Assembly: GCF_050948175.1 (NCBI RefSeq)
Contig: NC_135204.1
Span: 9,663,473-9,727,472 of the forward strand
Length of the DNA stretch: 64,000 bases
Origin: Xylocopa sonorina
Taxonomy: Eukaryota > Arthropoda > Insecta > Hymenoptera > Apidae
Direction: 5' to 3'
The notes beneath the pieces were generated by a model. The model searched no databases. It saw only the letters and a program-made list of their open reading frames with translations, and was not told the origin of the DNA. The translations under genes were made by a program, and so were the position numbers. Of the stretch, positions 13,301-25,600 are shown piece after piece (within the stretch, counting starts at the first letter, position 1; every line of letters begins with the position of its first letter).

Positions 13301-16300
13301 AAATTAGCATCGGATTTAATTAACTTGCCTAACCTGGTATCACTTCGGATCTGTCTGTTCAATTCTAATGAAACCCGCGCTTGTTGCGCCACGCTCCGCG
13401 GTTTTCCCTTTTCTCCGATTCGACAACTCTTTTACTCCGGAAAAGTTTCGTTCACGGTCGAGATCGTCGGTAACCGCGTGTGTACACACGGTCGTTCGTT
13501 TCTCGCAGCACGCGGTGCAACAATCGCGCTCACGTCGAGAGCTAAACGCTTGTTATCCGTTTCCAGGGTGCGCTCAATAAAACCGGTCGCTCGAAATCGA
13601 ACTGGTGTTGCTTTCGTGGCTCCGATGGAAAGCGCCGCTACTACACGCGGAAGAAAAATGGCCCGGCTGCAAATTAATCACGGTCTTACTCGCTCTCCTT
13701 TCCGGCCGGAGGATCGCTGAATTTTTTATGAACGGTACTTAACAGCTCGCATATCTCAATTAAAAAAAAGGAACAACAAAAAATTTCCCTAATCCGCGCG
13801 GTCGATCTTTTGACGCACTCTGTCGTTTCAATTAAAAACACCAATACAGCCGTGCGCCTATTTAATACGAACGAGCGGTGAGTAAGTTGGAAAGCGAGGA
13901 AAAGCGGAGAACCAGTGGCGCGAGCCTTGTGCTTCCTTGCATACTCATTCCAGCGTCTGTCCAGTGTCAAAAGAGCGACCGAGCTTTCGAAATCTCGTCG
14001 CTCCTTCCCTCGACGATATCGCCCAAACGAACGACGCTCCTCTGAGAAGCTAGCGTTCTCTCGTGCGACGTTTCCATTAGCCAAACGCCCAGAAAAGCGC
14101 GATCGCGTTACGCCGCTAATATTCAGATTATACAGAAACATGGCGGCGGGAACAGCCCGTAATAACAGCGGTTCGAACTTTCATCGAGCTCTATTTATCC
14201 GGTCGAAAATCTTCGCCGTGAAACGATGATCGCGGCGAGAGTCTGATGGGACGCGCCCGGCTGATAATAATTACTAGTTGTTATTACAGTCCAATTCGCT
14301 GGTGGGTTACGGATCCGCGTACATTCTAATTACCAGGCTGTGGCCGTGCCGTGGCTGATTCATATTCATACGGAGCGCCCGGTGAAACTTTATGCGCGGA
14401 GTCCCGCGTTGCTTTATAGGCGGCTATCTTAGTTTATTAGTTGCCGCGGACTTCCCGTCGATGCTAATTCGGTTGTATCAATCCGGAGGATTTCGCGCGG
14501 TTACGAGCGCAGCGCGAGGCAAGACGCGGGGCGGTGGTTTCTGCGCGGCCACCGCTTCCCCCAATGGCGGACCCATCGTTAAACGAACCGACGTACAACA
14601 GTTTTACTTTGTTCTTTACCTACTACGGTCTCGACGCTTTACACGTTCCCATCCGGCGCGTTCGGGTTTGTCCAGCTAGGGGAAGCTATTATTACCGCTA
14701 TCCACGACTTTATTACGCGAAAAATAACGCCGCAGTTCACCCCTCCTGCCGCTACGAGGCTCAACCTTCACCAATTGGTTCCGTAATTTTTTAATAAATG
14801 CACATTTAGAATGCAATCTTTCGCGCGGCATCAGATTACGCGGTGAAAAGCTATTTGCCGGGCGCACGAGTTTTCCTCCGCGAGAATTGTTATTAATGTC
14901 GTGAAAAGGCCGCTGAAGTAATTGAGCGTACCGGTTGAAGGTACGACTAGGACATACAATGTTACAGCTGGAGAAGGTGGGCTCGATCGCATCGTGCCAC
15001 CCTGTAATGCGAAATGCGATGGAAGAATCGAGGGGTGCGAGTGAATCGTGCGTGGTTCTGACGGACGAGAGGACTGGTTCCGCTGTTGAATGGAGAAAAG
15101 GATCGCAAGGGAATGAATGAAAAAGGCAAGCGTGTCGAGGTGCGCATTGTCGCCGTTTCCTGCCCGCCTCGAGTCACCTTCCTCGCGTTCTCCAACCCCG
15201 TGGCTCGTCAACCTCCGCTCTCGCAGGAGGAACGGTCGAGGGAGAGGAGTAGTTTTTGGGCGATGGCGGCGCATCTGCCGTAACTCCAGGCCGAGGAGTA
15301 ACCCGAGACAGTATCATCGCGATATAAATATGGCCGTAGATGGTATCGCCGTATAACGTAGTGTACGCGACGACCTTCTAATTCCTCCGCGAGGTATGCG
15401 CGCGTGCACGTGCACACGCAGCCTAGCCGGGCACAGATATCGAGTGTAACGGTGGTATATTAGCCGAGAATTAACGACCGCGGTAATCAGCACTCGCCTC
15501 ATAGCGTTCGCCGCGTTACACGGCCAAGGTTATTAACACTTCCACGTCGACCACCCTGGATTTACGTTACCTCCTCGCTCCGCGCCGCGATGGATCGTCC
15601 GGATCCCCGTTTCCAGCTGTTCGAGTCGATTACCCTTGGAAAAACGCTCGTGGACCCGTCTCTCTTTCTCTCTCCTCCGCCTCTCTGCTCCACAATGACA
15701 CGTCGCATTTCTCTTCCACGATGCATCGGTCCCCGATCGTTCAACCCTACGCTCGTACGCTATCCAACGCTAACGACAACGATTAATCGCGAGTGACGAA
15801 CGAAAAAGGCCGCACACTCGCTCGTCGCGGGTCGACGTCCACTGCTAGCCGAGAAGGAGGACCCACGAGGCGTCGGGCGGGCAATTCGCGCGGACTGTCC
15901 GATATTTTCACGATCTCGTTCGCGCTCCATACGCGAACTTCTCACGCGAGAAGCGGAGGGCGAGAAGCGGATCGAACGCACGCATGCACGGAACGCGGCA
16001 CGGCACGGCATGGCACCGGGGATACGATTCAACGCCCGCTTTGGATCCATCGGGATCCACGATAGCGGGGGCCACGGCCTTCCAGAAGCTCCGCGTTCCG
16101 TGCGGCTACAGCACGCATCACGCCAACACGCCATGCCGCGATCAGCTGGATGCCCGGAAGGCTTCTTGCCACTGCTGACCCACTGAACGAGACACCTTTG
16201 CATGAGCTCGCTCGTTTAACTTCAACCCCCCACGCTCGAGCGCCACCGACACGCGTTCCACGGGGGCAGTTTCGACTTTCTCGCTGGACGCGTCGATCAT

Positions 16301-18691
16301 CCGCGCGTCTCGATTCCTCGTCGACGATGGCGGTGGTCGAAAAGGTGGAAGAACCCCGAAGAAGAACCCCATACGCAACGACGTTTCGAAGTTCGCGTAT
16401 CTTAAACGACTTATCCGAAGGAACCAGCTCGTAAGCAATAGCAGGCCATTAACGAGGAGAATCAACGAGGCGTGGAACTCGCGGTTTCCATCGGTGTAAA
16501 AAGAGAAAATCGCCGGCCCGATTGTAAACGGACGAAGAACGCGCGAGAGGTGGACTTGGACAATTAGCGAGCCTCATTGGAATTACATAGATCACGGTGG
16601 AAGCGTTCTTCTTCGAAGCGGGTCGGGCTATCTCGCGATGTGTGTCGGAGGCATAGGTGTATCTCGTCCGGGTGAGATGGTTAGGAGCTGCAAAGCGGCT
16701 GTTTGCACGCGTGCTCGTCCGATAGCGATCAATTACGGTGCGTAACGCAACTGTTTTTACACGCCTCTCTGTGTTATTGTTCCCCGTCGCGGAAACCCAG
16801 CGACGAGCAGAAAAAGCGTTTCCAACTGTGCGGCTCTCTGCCACGGAGCGAGAACGCGGTAACTCGCGTCGGTTCTTTCGTCCGCTCGAACGTGTTCCGC
16901 GGCTCGACTAGACGCAACAAAGTATCTTCTTTTATTAGGGAAATTCCGCGCAACATACCGGGCTATCTCCTCTTTCCATCTGTTTTCATTAGCTCTTACA
17001 ACCTGGTAATGGACGTAAAAGCGTGCGTTGGTTTTAAGAAATGAGAGACTCGTCGATGATCTGACGCGTTTCGCTGGCAGATTTACCCGGTTAACCATTA
17101 AGAGCATTAATTTTCTCATTAAAAAGTCATTTGGCTGTTCGGTATACAATTTTCATCGGCGATTTCCATTGCAAATACCGAGGTGTTAATTATATCTGAG
17201 ATCGTAGCGGAGATCTGCGCTCGTCCCGGCACAGTTAATCACTCCGCGTTATCATTCCGCAGGCGAATGACTCTGGAAAAACTTGCCCGTTTTCAGCGTA
17301 CGACCGAATTATGATAATTCGATTTCAATGATTATAATAATTTTCAACTAGCTCGCGGATGGAAAAACGGGGTTAATCGCTTCCTCTGATAAGCAACCGA
17401 CGTATCGGTGTCCTGTTCGACGGCGTAACGAGGGCCGTTGATGAGTCAAAAGACGTTTTGCTTACACATCCGGATATCTAGATCGGCTGAAATTGCGCCA
17501 CGGACCGGCCACGATGATTCAGTTAATTACCGGTTTGCGCAATTAATGTTTTTAATCGGCACGGGCCGCGCCAGCCCGCCATCGCGGTTTCATAATGATA
17601 ATAACGACCGGTGAAAGCGCGCCCCCGTCTCGTATGTATGCGCAACTTCCGAGATGTCCATGGGTTTCGACATTATTATCGCGTGGGTGCGCGCAGCGAT
17701 CGTGATTTTCGACCATTGATATCTCGCGACGAGTCGAAGTTCACCACCCCTCCGCGATCACCTCGCGGCTGTTCCTCCACGTTCGAGAGAATTCAATTCT
17801 CAAGATTATCGCTCGAGGGTTGATATCACGCGGACGGTGGTTTCAATTCGATTACTCGCGACGCCCGTAGACCGTCCGGTCAGATAAGCTGTACAAAAAT
17901 CGTTACAAGAAATATTTATTACGCCGGAACGGCGAATGGAAGGGGCGAGAGCTGATATTTATGAGCGACGCCGCGCGCGAAGGGTGGGGCATTTAAATGG
18001 GGTCACTCATACATCTCCGCTACCTTCGAAGGCACAAAGAAATTCATTAGAACAAAAATAACACCTTCCAGGGAAAACCACCGAGGCCTGGTAGCCATTC
18101 CTTTTCCCACCCCCACCGATACCCCCTCGAATCGTAGGGGACACGGGAGAAAGTTTCGCAACTCGCACGAGGCAATTCGACACGAGCGTCATTTCACGCC
18201 ACTCATTGGTCGAAGACTCGAAGAATTCGCCATCGAACGGTAATATTTTATTCATCGGTTGTAACGGTGTCAAAAGGGTGCATAAGCGAGAGAATGTTCC
18301 GGAGGGGTGCATAACCGAGCGACTCAAAACCGAGTGGAACAAGTCTGAATCCGCGGGGCGGACAAACTCTGACCGCGAAAGAACGAAAGAAATCCGTTCC
18401 AGGAAACGATTCCGTTCTGAAAAAAATAGTGCTCTAATAACGAGAGAAACGGCAGGACGTTTAAGGCGAGCGTACCTCTGGGAAGGACGCGTTCCAACAG
18501 GATGCAATATTTCTGATTCTTCGCGCAGCGCGCAGACGGCCGGGCATCAATCTCCGGTTGGAGGGAACGGCGATGAGACAGAACCTTTAATCGCTCGTCA
18601 AGAGTCGTCCGATTATTTAAAGGCTGGACCCCTTTGTGACGCCCGGCCGGTCCACTGACTAATAATCGTCATCGATCAACCGGTGACTTCA

Positions 18692-18714
18692 CACGGCGCA
18701 TTTAATGCGCCGTG
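18692..18714. repeat. 10-bp perfect hairpin
   Basis: Arms CACGGCGCAT (18692-18701) and ATGCGCCGTG (18705-18714) flank a 3-nt loop, giving a near-perfect 23-nt palindrome. Confidence 0.75.
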
Positions 18715-19193
18715 ATGCCGTCATGATACGCGTACTTTGGATTAGTTCCACGATCAAAGGTCACGGCCGTGCTCGGTCCCATTCGGACGCGCGGTCGGCA
18801 CCATCAGACGATTGCCTTTCAAGGCACCAACCGTGGTTTCTGGTATTACCGGGGATCTTGAAAATCCTCTGGCTTCTAAATCAATCAACTTTTAAACGTG
18901 GAACGACGTACAGGACGACTCAAAAGTGAGCAACGCGGGGCGAGATCCAAGCTTCGAGGAACAACCACGACTCGCTATTTAATTCGTCGATGGAGGACCA
19001 GCGATAAAAACCGAAACCACCCCGAGAACCAGCCACCGTCGTCGAAGGAAACGCGTAAACCTTGTTCCGTGGAAGTGATTAGCGTCCTTAATGACGGCTG
19101 TCGGGTGGAGGGTGCGCGTATACACGCGGTGGGTCAAACGATGAACGTATAGAAATATAAATACATCGTAAGGAATGGAGCGAAATAAAGAAG

Positions 19194-19216
19194 GAGAGAG
19201 AGAGAGAGAGAGAGAG
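19194..19216. repeat. (GA)n microsatellite
   Basis: A GA run of about 23 nt in intron 1. Confidence 0.9.
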
Positions 19217-22200
19217 GGTGGTAGAGGTAGAGAAGCACGAGGGGTTGGCAGGTAACCGCAGGGGTAGCTGAACGAAACACGGGCTGCAGTGCCAGCCCGT
19301 GTAACCGACACCAGTCATTCGCCTCCCCTATTTCACCACCATGTTGTGCCACTTGTGCCCCCCACCCGCCGCTTGGTCCCCAGACACAACCCCTGTCCGT
19401 ATTTCTCTCGGTTCGCCCGCTCCCTTTGGGTTCGAGGCCCCTATCCACCCGGCACCGTTCCGCGGCCACCACTGAAAACGATACTACGCTCGCCTTTCCT
19501 CTTTCGACCGTCGATGGATATTTAATTGGCTCGCGTGGCAGTCAATGGCCCGAGTCGGCTGGCTAATCCTCCGTTTCACGAGAGACTCGATCTTCTTCCT
19601 CTGTGGTGCGTCCTCGATTGTTTTCTTCAGAGGACCACAAACTGTCCACTGTCGAATGGAAATGCGTCCCCTGCGACACAGACGATGGATTGTTGCGTGA
19701 AATATTGGGAATTCGATGGGTGGAAGTACATCGACGGTAATAAATTGGTAATTAGAGTACGCACGAGCGTAGGAGAGACGCTTATCTCGATGGAGCGTTA
19801 ACTCGGATGATCAGAAACGGGGGCTCGTATCGACGCGGTACGAGCGACGTGTCCGGTAATAACTGGCGTCACCTAAAAGCTAAGGTTCCGAGAGTAATTT
19901 CGCCGGTGCTGTTTCGCTAGAACAAAGGCCTGGGAATTAATTAGTAGGCGCGTATACGGCGAGTCCCCTAGAGGGCGCAGCATATGGCGCGATCGCATCA
20001 TCGCATCACCACCTGGCCCTCCCTTTTCGCCTCTTCCTCGGCGCTCGTTCCGTCTCTTTCGCGTGGCCACTGTTCGAAGGGGGCCGAAATGTTGTTGGCT
20101 AGATGGACAAACCAACGGTCAGACAAAAAGACTAGCGGCGAATCGACAGGGGTTGCTAGCCGCAGGGCCCCCTTCCTCGTCGACTGCCTCCGCGGCGATG
20201 TTCATGACCCGTGAACCGGAGAACAAATAAATTCGACTTTCCAGCGCTTTTCAAATTAAACGAGCTCCGCGACGACGCCTGGTTTCGAGCGAAGAATTAA
20301 TGGAACACCGTGTTTCTATTTAGAGTTTACGATTGAGCGGCTGTTTGAGGAAAAGGGCGGGAATGTGGGTCTAGTTCAACGAGACCGATGGGCGCGGCTT
20401 CTTGAGCGACTTGTCCCGCTCTGCGCGCTGTCAACCAGAAATAGAAATTAATGCTGCCTCTGGAGACGCAATTATATTAGCTGACGTGGTTCTCGTCTAT
20501 ACCGCCATGACCATTGTGTCATAGGACTTGGGAAGCGCGGAAAAAAAGCAGGGAGAGACGCGCACCGAATAACGCAAAGAATAAAACGGTACAGGTAACG
20601 CGGCCATTTCCGAGGATCAAAGTTTCCATCGTAGGGTATCGTCTCTCCCACGTCGAAGAGTTCCCAGTGGCGATTCCCAGGACGAACGTCCATTCGGTAG
20701 CGCCGTCTCGTTTTTAGCGGACTCCTTTCCCGCTGGCTCGTGGAATCGTGGTCGTCGAGAAAACGCGTCGTATCGATTACCATCTCGCTGCATGGCGTCG
20801 AGTTAAATCGCCGGATATCAAGCTAAAATATGATGATCGTTGCTGATGATCGCCGCGCGAACGGTAACGAGCTCGCTGATATTCCATCAGCGTCGTGGGA
20901 CCCGGACGTGCGGGTTTCTTCCTCGAAACGGGAATAGAAGGGAGGCAAGGACGACGGAGGCCGCGGATATGGTCCGCGGGTAGATCGTCCAGGCTAGAGC
21001 GAAGCGGGGCAAAAAACGGCGAAACGAATCGGGAGACAAATCAGCCGCGACCGCGAGCGCTCGATCGCTCGCTCGCCGGGCTCCTCTCTCGAGGTTGCAG
21101 CCGGGAGAGGAACTGATTTACGAGGACGTCTCGTGTATTTTATCGGAGAGGAATCCCTGGTTTACGGGGCTACCTTGATCGACGAGGTGAGCCGGCCTCC
21201 CGGTTGTACCGATTGGAATTACACGGATAATGGGATTAGGATTCGCGGTGGTGAATCGCGTCGTAGCTACGAGGGCCGATACGAGGAAGCCATTATCGCG
21301 AACAGATGGATCAGCGAAAACCAGCTGAACGGGCTACGAAGACGGTTCGATCGCTCTGAATTGCACCGCGTGTATAATTAATCGGGAAGCCATTTGCACG
21401 GTCTTTAAGCGAATGACATATGTTAATTTCCAGGCCCCTTTAATTTCCTTAATGAGGGATAAACGTCCCAGCACGCGAGCACTGCGCCCGGGCTACGGCG
21501 CGCTGTCGTCAGCTGTACTTACTTCTTCGCTTCAAACACGTGTACGCAATTATTAATAAGTACCAAGAACGACGCGGCCCCTCTCGGCCGCGAGTGTTGG
21601 CCGTGTTTTTTGAGAGCAGCTGTCGCGAAACAGGTCCCTTTGAGCCGTGCCAATCGATATTCATACCGATGTTCAAATATTACAGCGGACCGCGCCTCGC
21701 TCGGATCGGATCAGAAACGAACGAGACGATACTATCCCTTGCCCAGGAGGTACCACCGCCTCGACTAAACGCTTCGATCATCTCGCGCTGGTTCTTCGCA
21801 CCCGGCTACCGATTTGTCGCAGTGAACGACGACGATACAAACGAACGATAGCCTACCAAGCAATCGGTGGAATTCGATCGCGCGGACGGTCTGCGCACGA
21901 TGCTATCGAAACTGCACCGATATCCCTGCGGTTTCGTTTATTTTAAAGCCGTACGGTATTTTTAAACGCGTCTGCGCGCCGTTTCGATGGGAGACCGCAC
22001 GGAAGGTGCAAACATCGGTTCCTTATTCACTTACCGGGGGCCCGTCGGCCCCGTCGGCCGGCGGAGCAAAAAGACCAGTTGGGGAAAGCGGGCCGGTGCG
22101 GCCGCGCCGGTGGCGCTGGTCCCCGTCGAAAAGTCTCGCTCGTTTTTCGAGGCTCGTGGTCGACCCATGAAAGCTGAGCCGCCGAACGCGGCTGCCGGGT

Positions 22201-22430
22201 TACGCTAAAAATCCCTCCGGCCGATCTGCCAACTTTCAGCGGGCCCGAACAGCGGATACCAAAAGCGAAAAACGCTCCGCGTGTATGTATGCACACGTCG
22301 CGTCGCGGCCACCGTGGGCACGTCACTTTTCGCCGGCGAGGTTCTGCCTCTCGCATCTCGAGCCGACACTCGAGACATACGCGACCTTCTTCTTTTATTT
22401 TCCATACCTCAACCCCTGCTAACCGGCGTT

Positions 22431-22460
22431 CTCTCTCTCTCTCTCTCTCGCTCGCTCGCT
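22431..22460. repeat. (CT)n followed by (CTCG)n
   Basis: An alternating CT run at 22431-22449 grades into CTCG repeats, suggesting repeat-unit mutation. Confidence 0.88.
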
Positions 22461-22663
22461 CTCTTCCTCTCGCTTCTACGTAGCTCGTTCTTTCTCCACG
22501 TTACAACCTGGAACGCGAGAGGGAGAAAGAGGAACAGCCAGATTTTCTGGAATTCGTTCGGTTCCCCCTACCCCACTCGTCCACTCGATATCCTTTCTCT
22601 GTTCTGAGCGGTGTCCGCTCTGCTCTTTTCCGTGCTTTGGTGCACCGGTGCCAACGTCGTTAC

Positions 22664-22681
22664 GTGTGTGTGTGTGTGTGT
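22664..22681. repeat. (GT)9 microsatellite
   Basis: A perfect GT run of about 18 nt in intron 1. Confidence 0.88.
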
Positions 22682-25600
22682 CTGTGTAGTGGTGCTTCTT
22701 CTTCGATGGGTTTCGGTGAGTTCGTGGGAAAGCGGGCCCCCGTTGATCGGCCTCGACCCCGCCGCGGATCGATCGCCAGGGGCCTGCTCGCGGGCTCGCG
22801 ATCACGCTCGCTCGCCCGGAAGATCCGCTTGTCGGCTCTCTGGAACGTCGCCTACGCTTCTGTAATTCCCTCTACCCTTTTTTTCCGCCTGAGAGTGCTC
22901 TCTGCGACTTCCACCCGGTCAGCTGGACGCTTCACCGCGGACCGATCTTTACGATCTCGTGTTCCCCACGGCGATTAATCCGATGATTCGGGGCAACGGA
23001 TGGGCTCGACGATGGATTCGACGTTCGATTCGAGGTATTATCTCGTCTGGAGAGAGTTCGGCAATTTTTCTGGTCGGTAGCGTTGGGCGTAAACTTGGGC
23101 TCGATCGTAGGTGACTCGTCGTAACGCGGGCGATTTTAAAGATTTCGTGAGCGGCGAAACGGATCGCTACGACGAAACGGCTGGGCACGGCGAGAGGAAA
23201 GCTTGAAAAACGGGTTAAGGCGACGCGATATCGCGTTTCAGCCTTCTCTTTGTGCACCGTAGCCGTCGCTTTTCGAGAGTTAACGTCGATAATATTTCTT
23301 CGCGCGCAGCACTCGGCCAATAGGCGTGTAAAATGATTCGCTGTAAATCTATCATCTACCTGGGCAGCGCCACCTCCATAAGAAGCACCTGGCGTATCTC
23401 ACGGTGTGTCTACGGGATGGGGAGAACGGAATTATGTGCTCTTTCCTCGATGGTCGAAGGAGCACAGCTGCGTACGAGCTTCCACGTGGCTGTCAATGGA
23501 TCCCGCCCATTCGTTGATTAGCAATGATCGAATGATCGAGAGGATTCCACAACTGTAATGGCTCTTGTTGTGCGAGCATCGATCGCTCGATCGTGTCGAT
23601 TGCAATTTTTAATATTGACACCCGTGAAACTCCACTGACGCGTGAAGAATCCACTGTCTCACCCCTTCGTAAACATTACGAGACTGTCGAATCCCGTCCA
23701 CGGTAGATCCTCTCGAACTGGCGCGTTTCGTCGTGTCCCTAATCGCGGCGCCCTTTGACAGCGTTCGTCCATTCTGCTCGCTGCGAGAGGGCACCGAGTG
23801 TACAGGTCGTTTCACGGTGATTCCAGAGCCGAGGGGTGCGTAGTCTGAAAGACGATCACGGTCGCGTCGGCGTCCCGCCGTGGCCAGGGCCTCGTGTTAC
23901 CTAGAGGCCTTCATTAGACTGACACTGATGGCGAATCGCCGCCACGAATCACGTAATCCCGAGGAGAAGTGGTGCCCTTTCTTCCATTTGGCAGATCGAG
24001 AGAGGATCGCACACCGTTCGCGGCCGTTTCACTTCAGCGTCGTGATTTCACGACGGGGTCGTTTCTCTTCAGCCGCAGCCTTTAATGAAAGGGTTCTTGC
24101 GGGAGACCAGGAACGATACTAGTTCTTCTCTCTGGTTCGTTCTCGTCCGCGTTGTCCACCGTGCCATCTGGTCTCGATCGCGAAAAATCCCTCCTCCCAT
24201 TTTGACCGTCCATCGTTGCGCGAATTCGAGCGACTCCTGCGAAACCTATCGAAGGGATCTGAACGAATCGCAGTCGAGACAGGTACAGACTGAAACGGAT
24301 AACTTATCGTTTTTGTTTCTAGAGTTTCTTTAACTGGTTTTTAATGACAGTTATCGAAATCACCTGGTCGATACCAGTTCGATTGGGGATGCACAGGGTG
24401 GGGAACGCAGCTGCGGGACTAAAAGCGGCTACTCGCGCCTCGCCCTGTCGCGATAACCAGCTCACCGTGTCATTTTCGTTCGTCACACCTTGTGTTCGGC
24501 TTTCTTGCTGAATCACATCGAAGTGTTTTGATTTCTGCCGCCTACATTGCGGAACGTCTTACTCCTCGCATCTGCCGCTCGATCTTTGAATTCGTGATCA
24601 AAGGGGTCGCTGATGAAATCGTTTTGTAATCACGAAAACAAATCGTTCGTCGTTTGCGTTTTCTTAAACTCTCTCTCCCTCTTTCTCTCTACGAATAAAG
24701 CGGTATTTCCACACAAAAAAAAATGGAAAAATATATCTTGCTGAAATTGTAACACTGGTTCGATGCGAGTTCCAACGGACGAAAAGCAGCGAAAGAGGGC
24801 AGATTTCCAGACGAATCAATTATTCAGCTAGCCGGCCGAATGGATCGCGAGTATCGACCGCGTACGGATGGAACTGGACTCATAAATATGCATCGGCGCG
24901 TGGAATTGATTCGCTCGACGACGCCATGAAATCCCGAGAATCAGCGGAGAAGCGCTGAAAAACGAGGAACAACCGGAGGCGACGAAATGCGTCACGCTAG
25001 GAAAATGTTAATTGTTCCACCGGAGGGGGTGTTCTTTTTTCTCTGCCCTCTGACAACACCATTGCAGAAGGAGCGTATCGTGACTAATCCTAAAAGCGAG
25101 GCCAAGATCCGCAATTTCAACTGGAAAGTCATCCCCTCCGCGAACTGTAAACCACCCTCGCGGTGTTCCTTCTGGAAGGAGGTTCGAAAAGTTTGTGAAA
25201 GGGTGCGTAGACAGCTAGCTGGACGCAATCGAAACGTGGAACGCGTAGAAGGAGGAGAGGAAGAAAAAAAAAGCGGGAAAAAAGTGGGGAACACGGGGCT
25301 CGCCTATATGCTAATAGCGGCGCCCTGATTGGGGACGATAAACAAAGCAATTATACGAAAAGGGCGGTATCCCGTAGGTACGACGGTCGTGGGGGACGTT
25401 GTTACGATTCCAGAAAGGCACACGTGCCAGGTACGCGGCCACGGACAAGGACAAAGTGGCTGGAATAAAAGCATTGGGAATTAATCAGGCCGGCTGACTT
25501 CTGGCTAATGACTCCGTCGAGATGACAGACCGATTGGTTCTTGTCACTTTCTACCCGTGATCCCAACTGTGCGAAACTCTCCCATCGCTCTTCCACGTAG

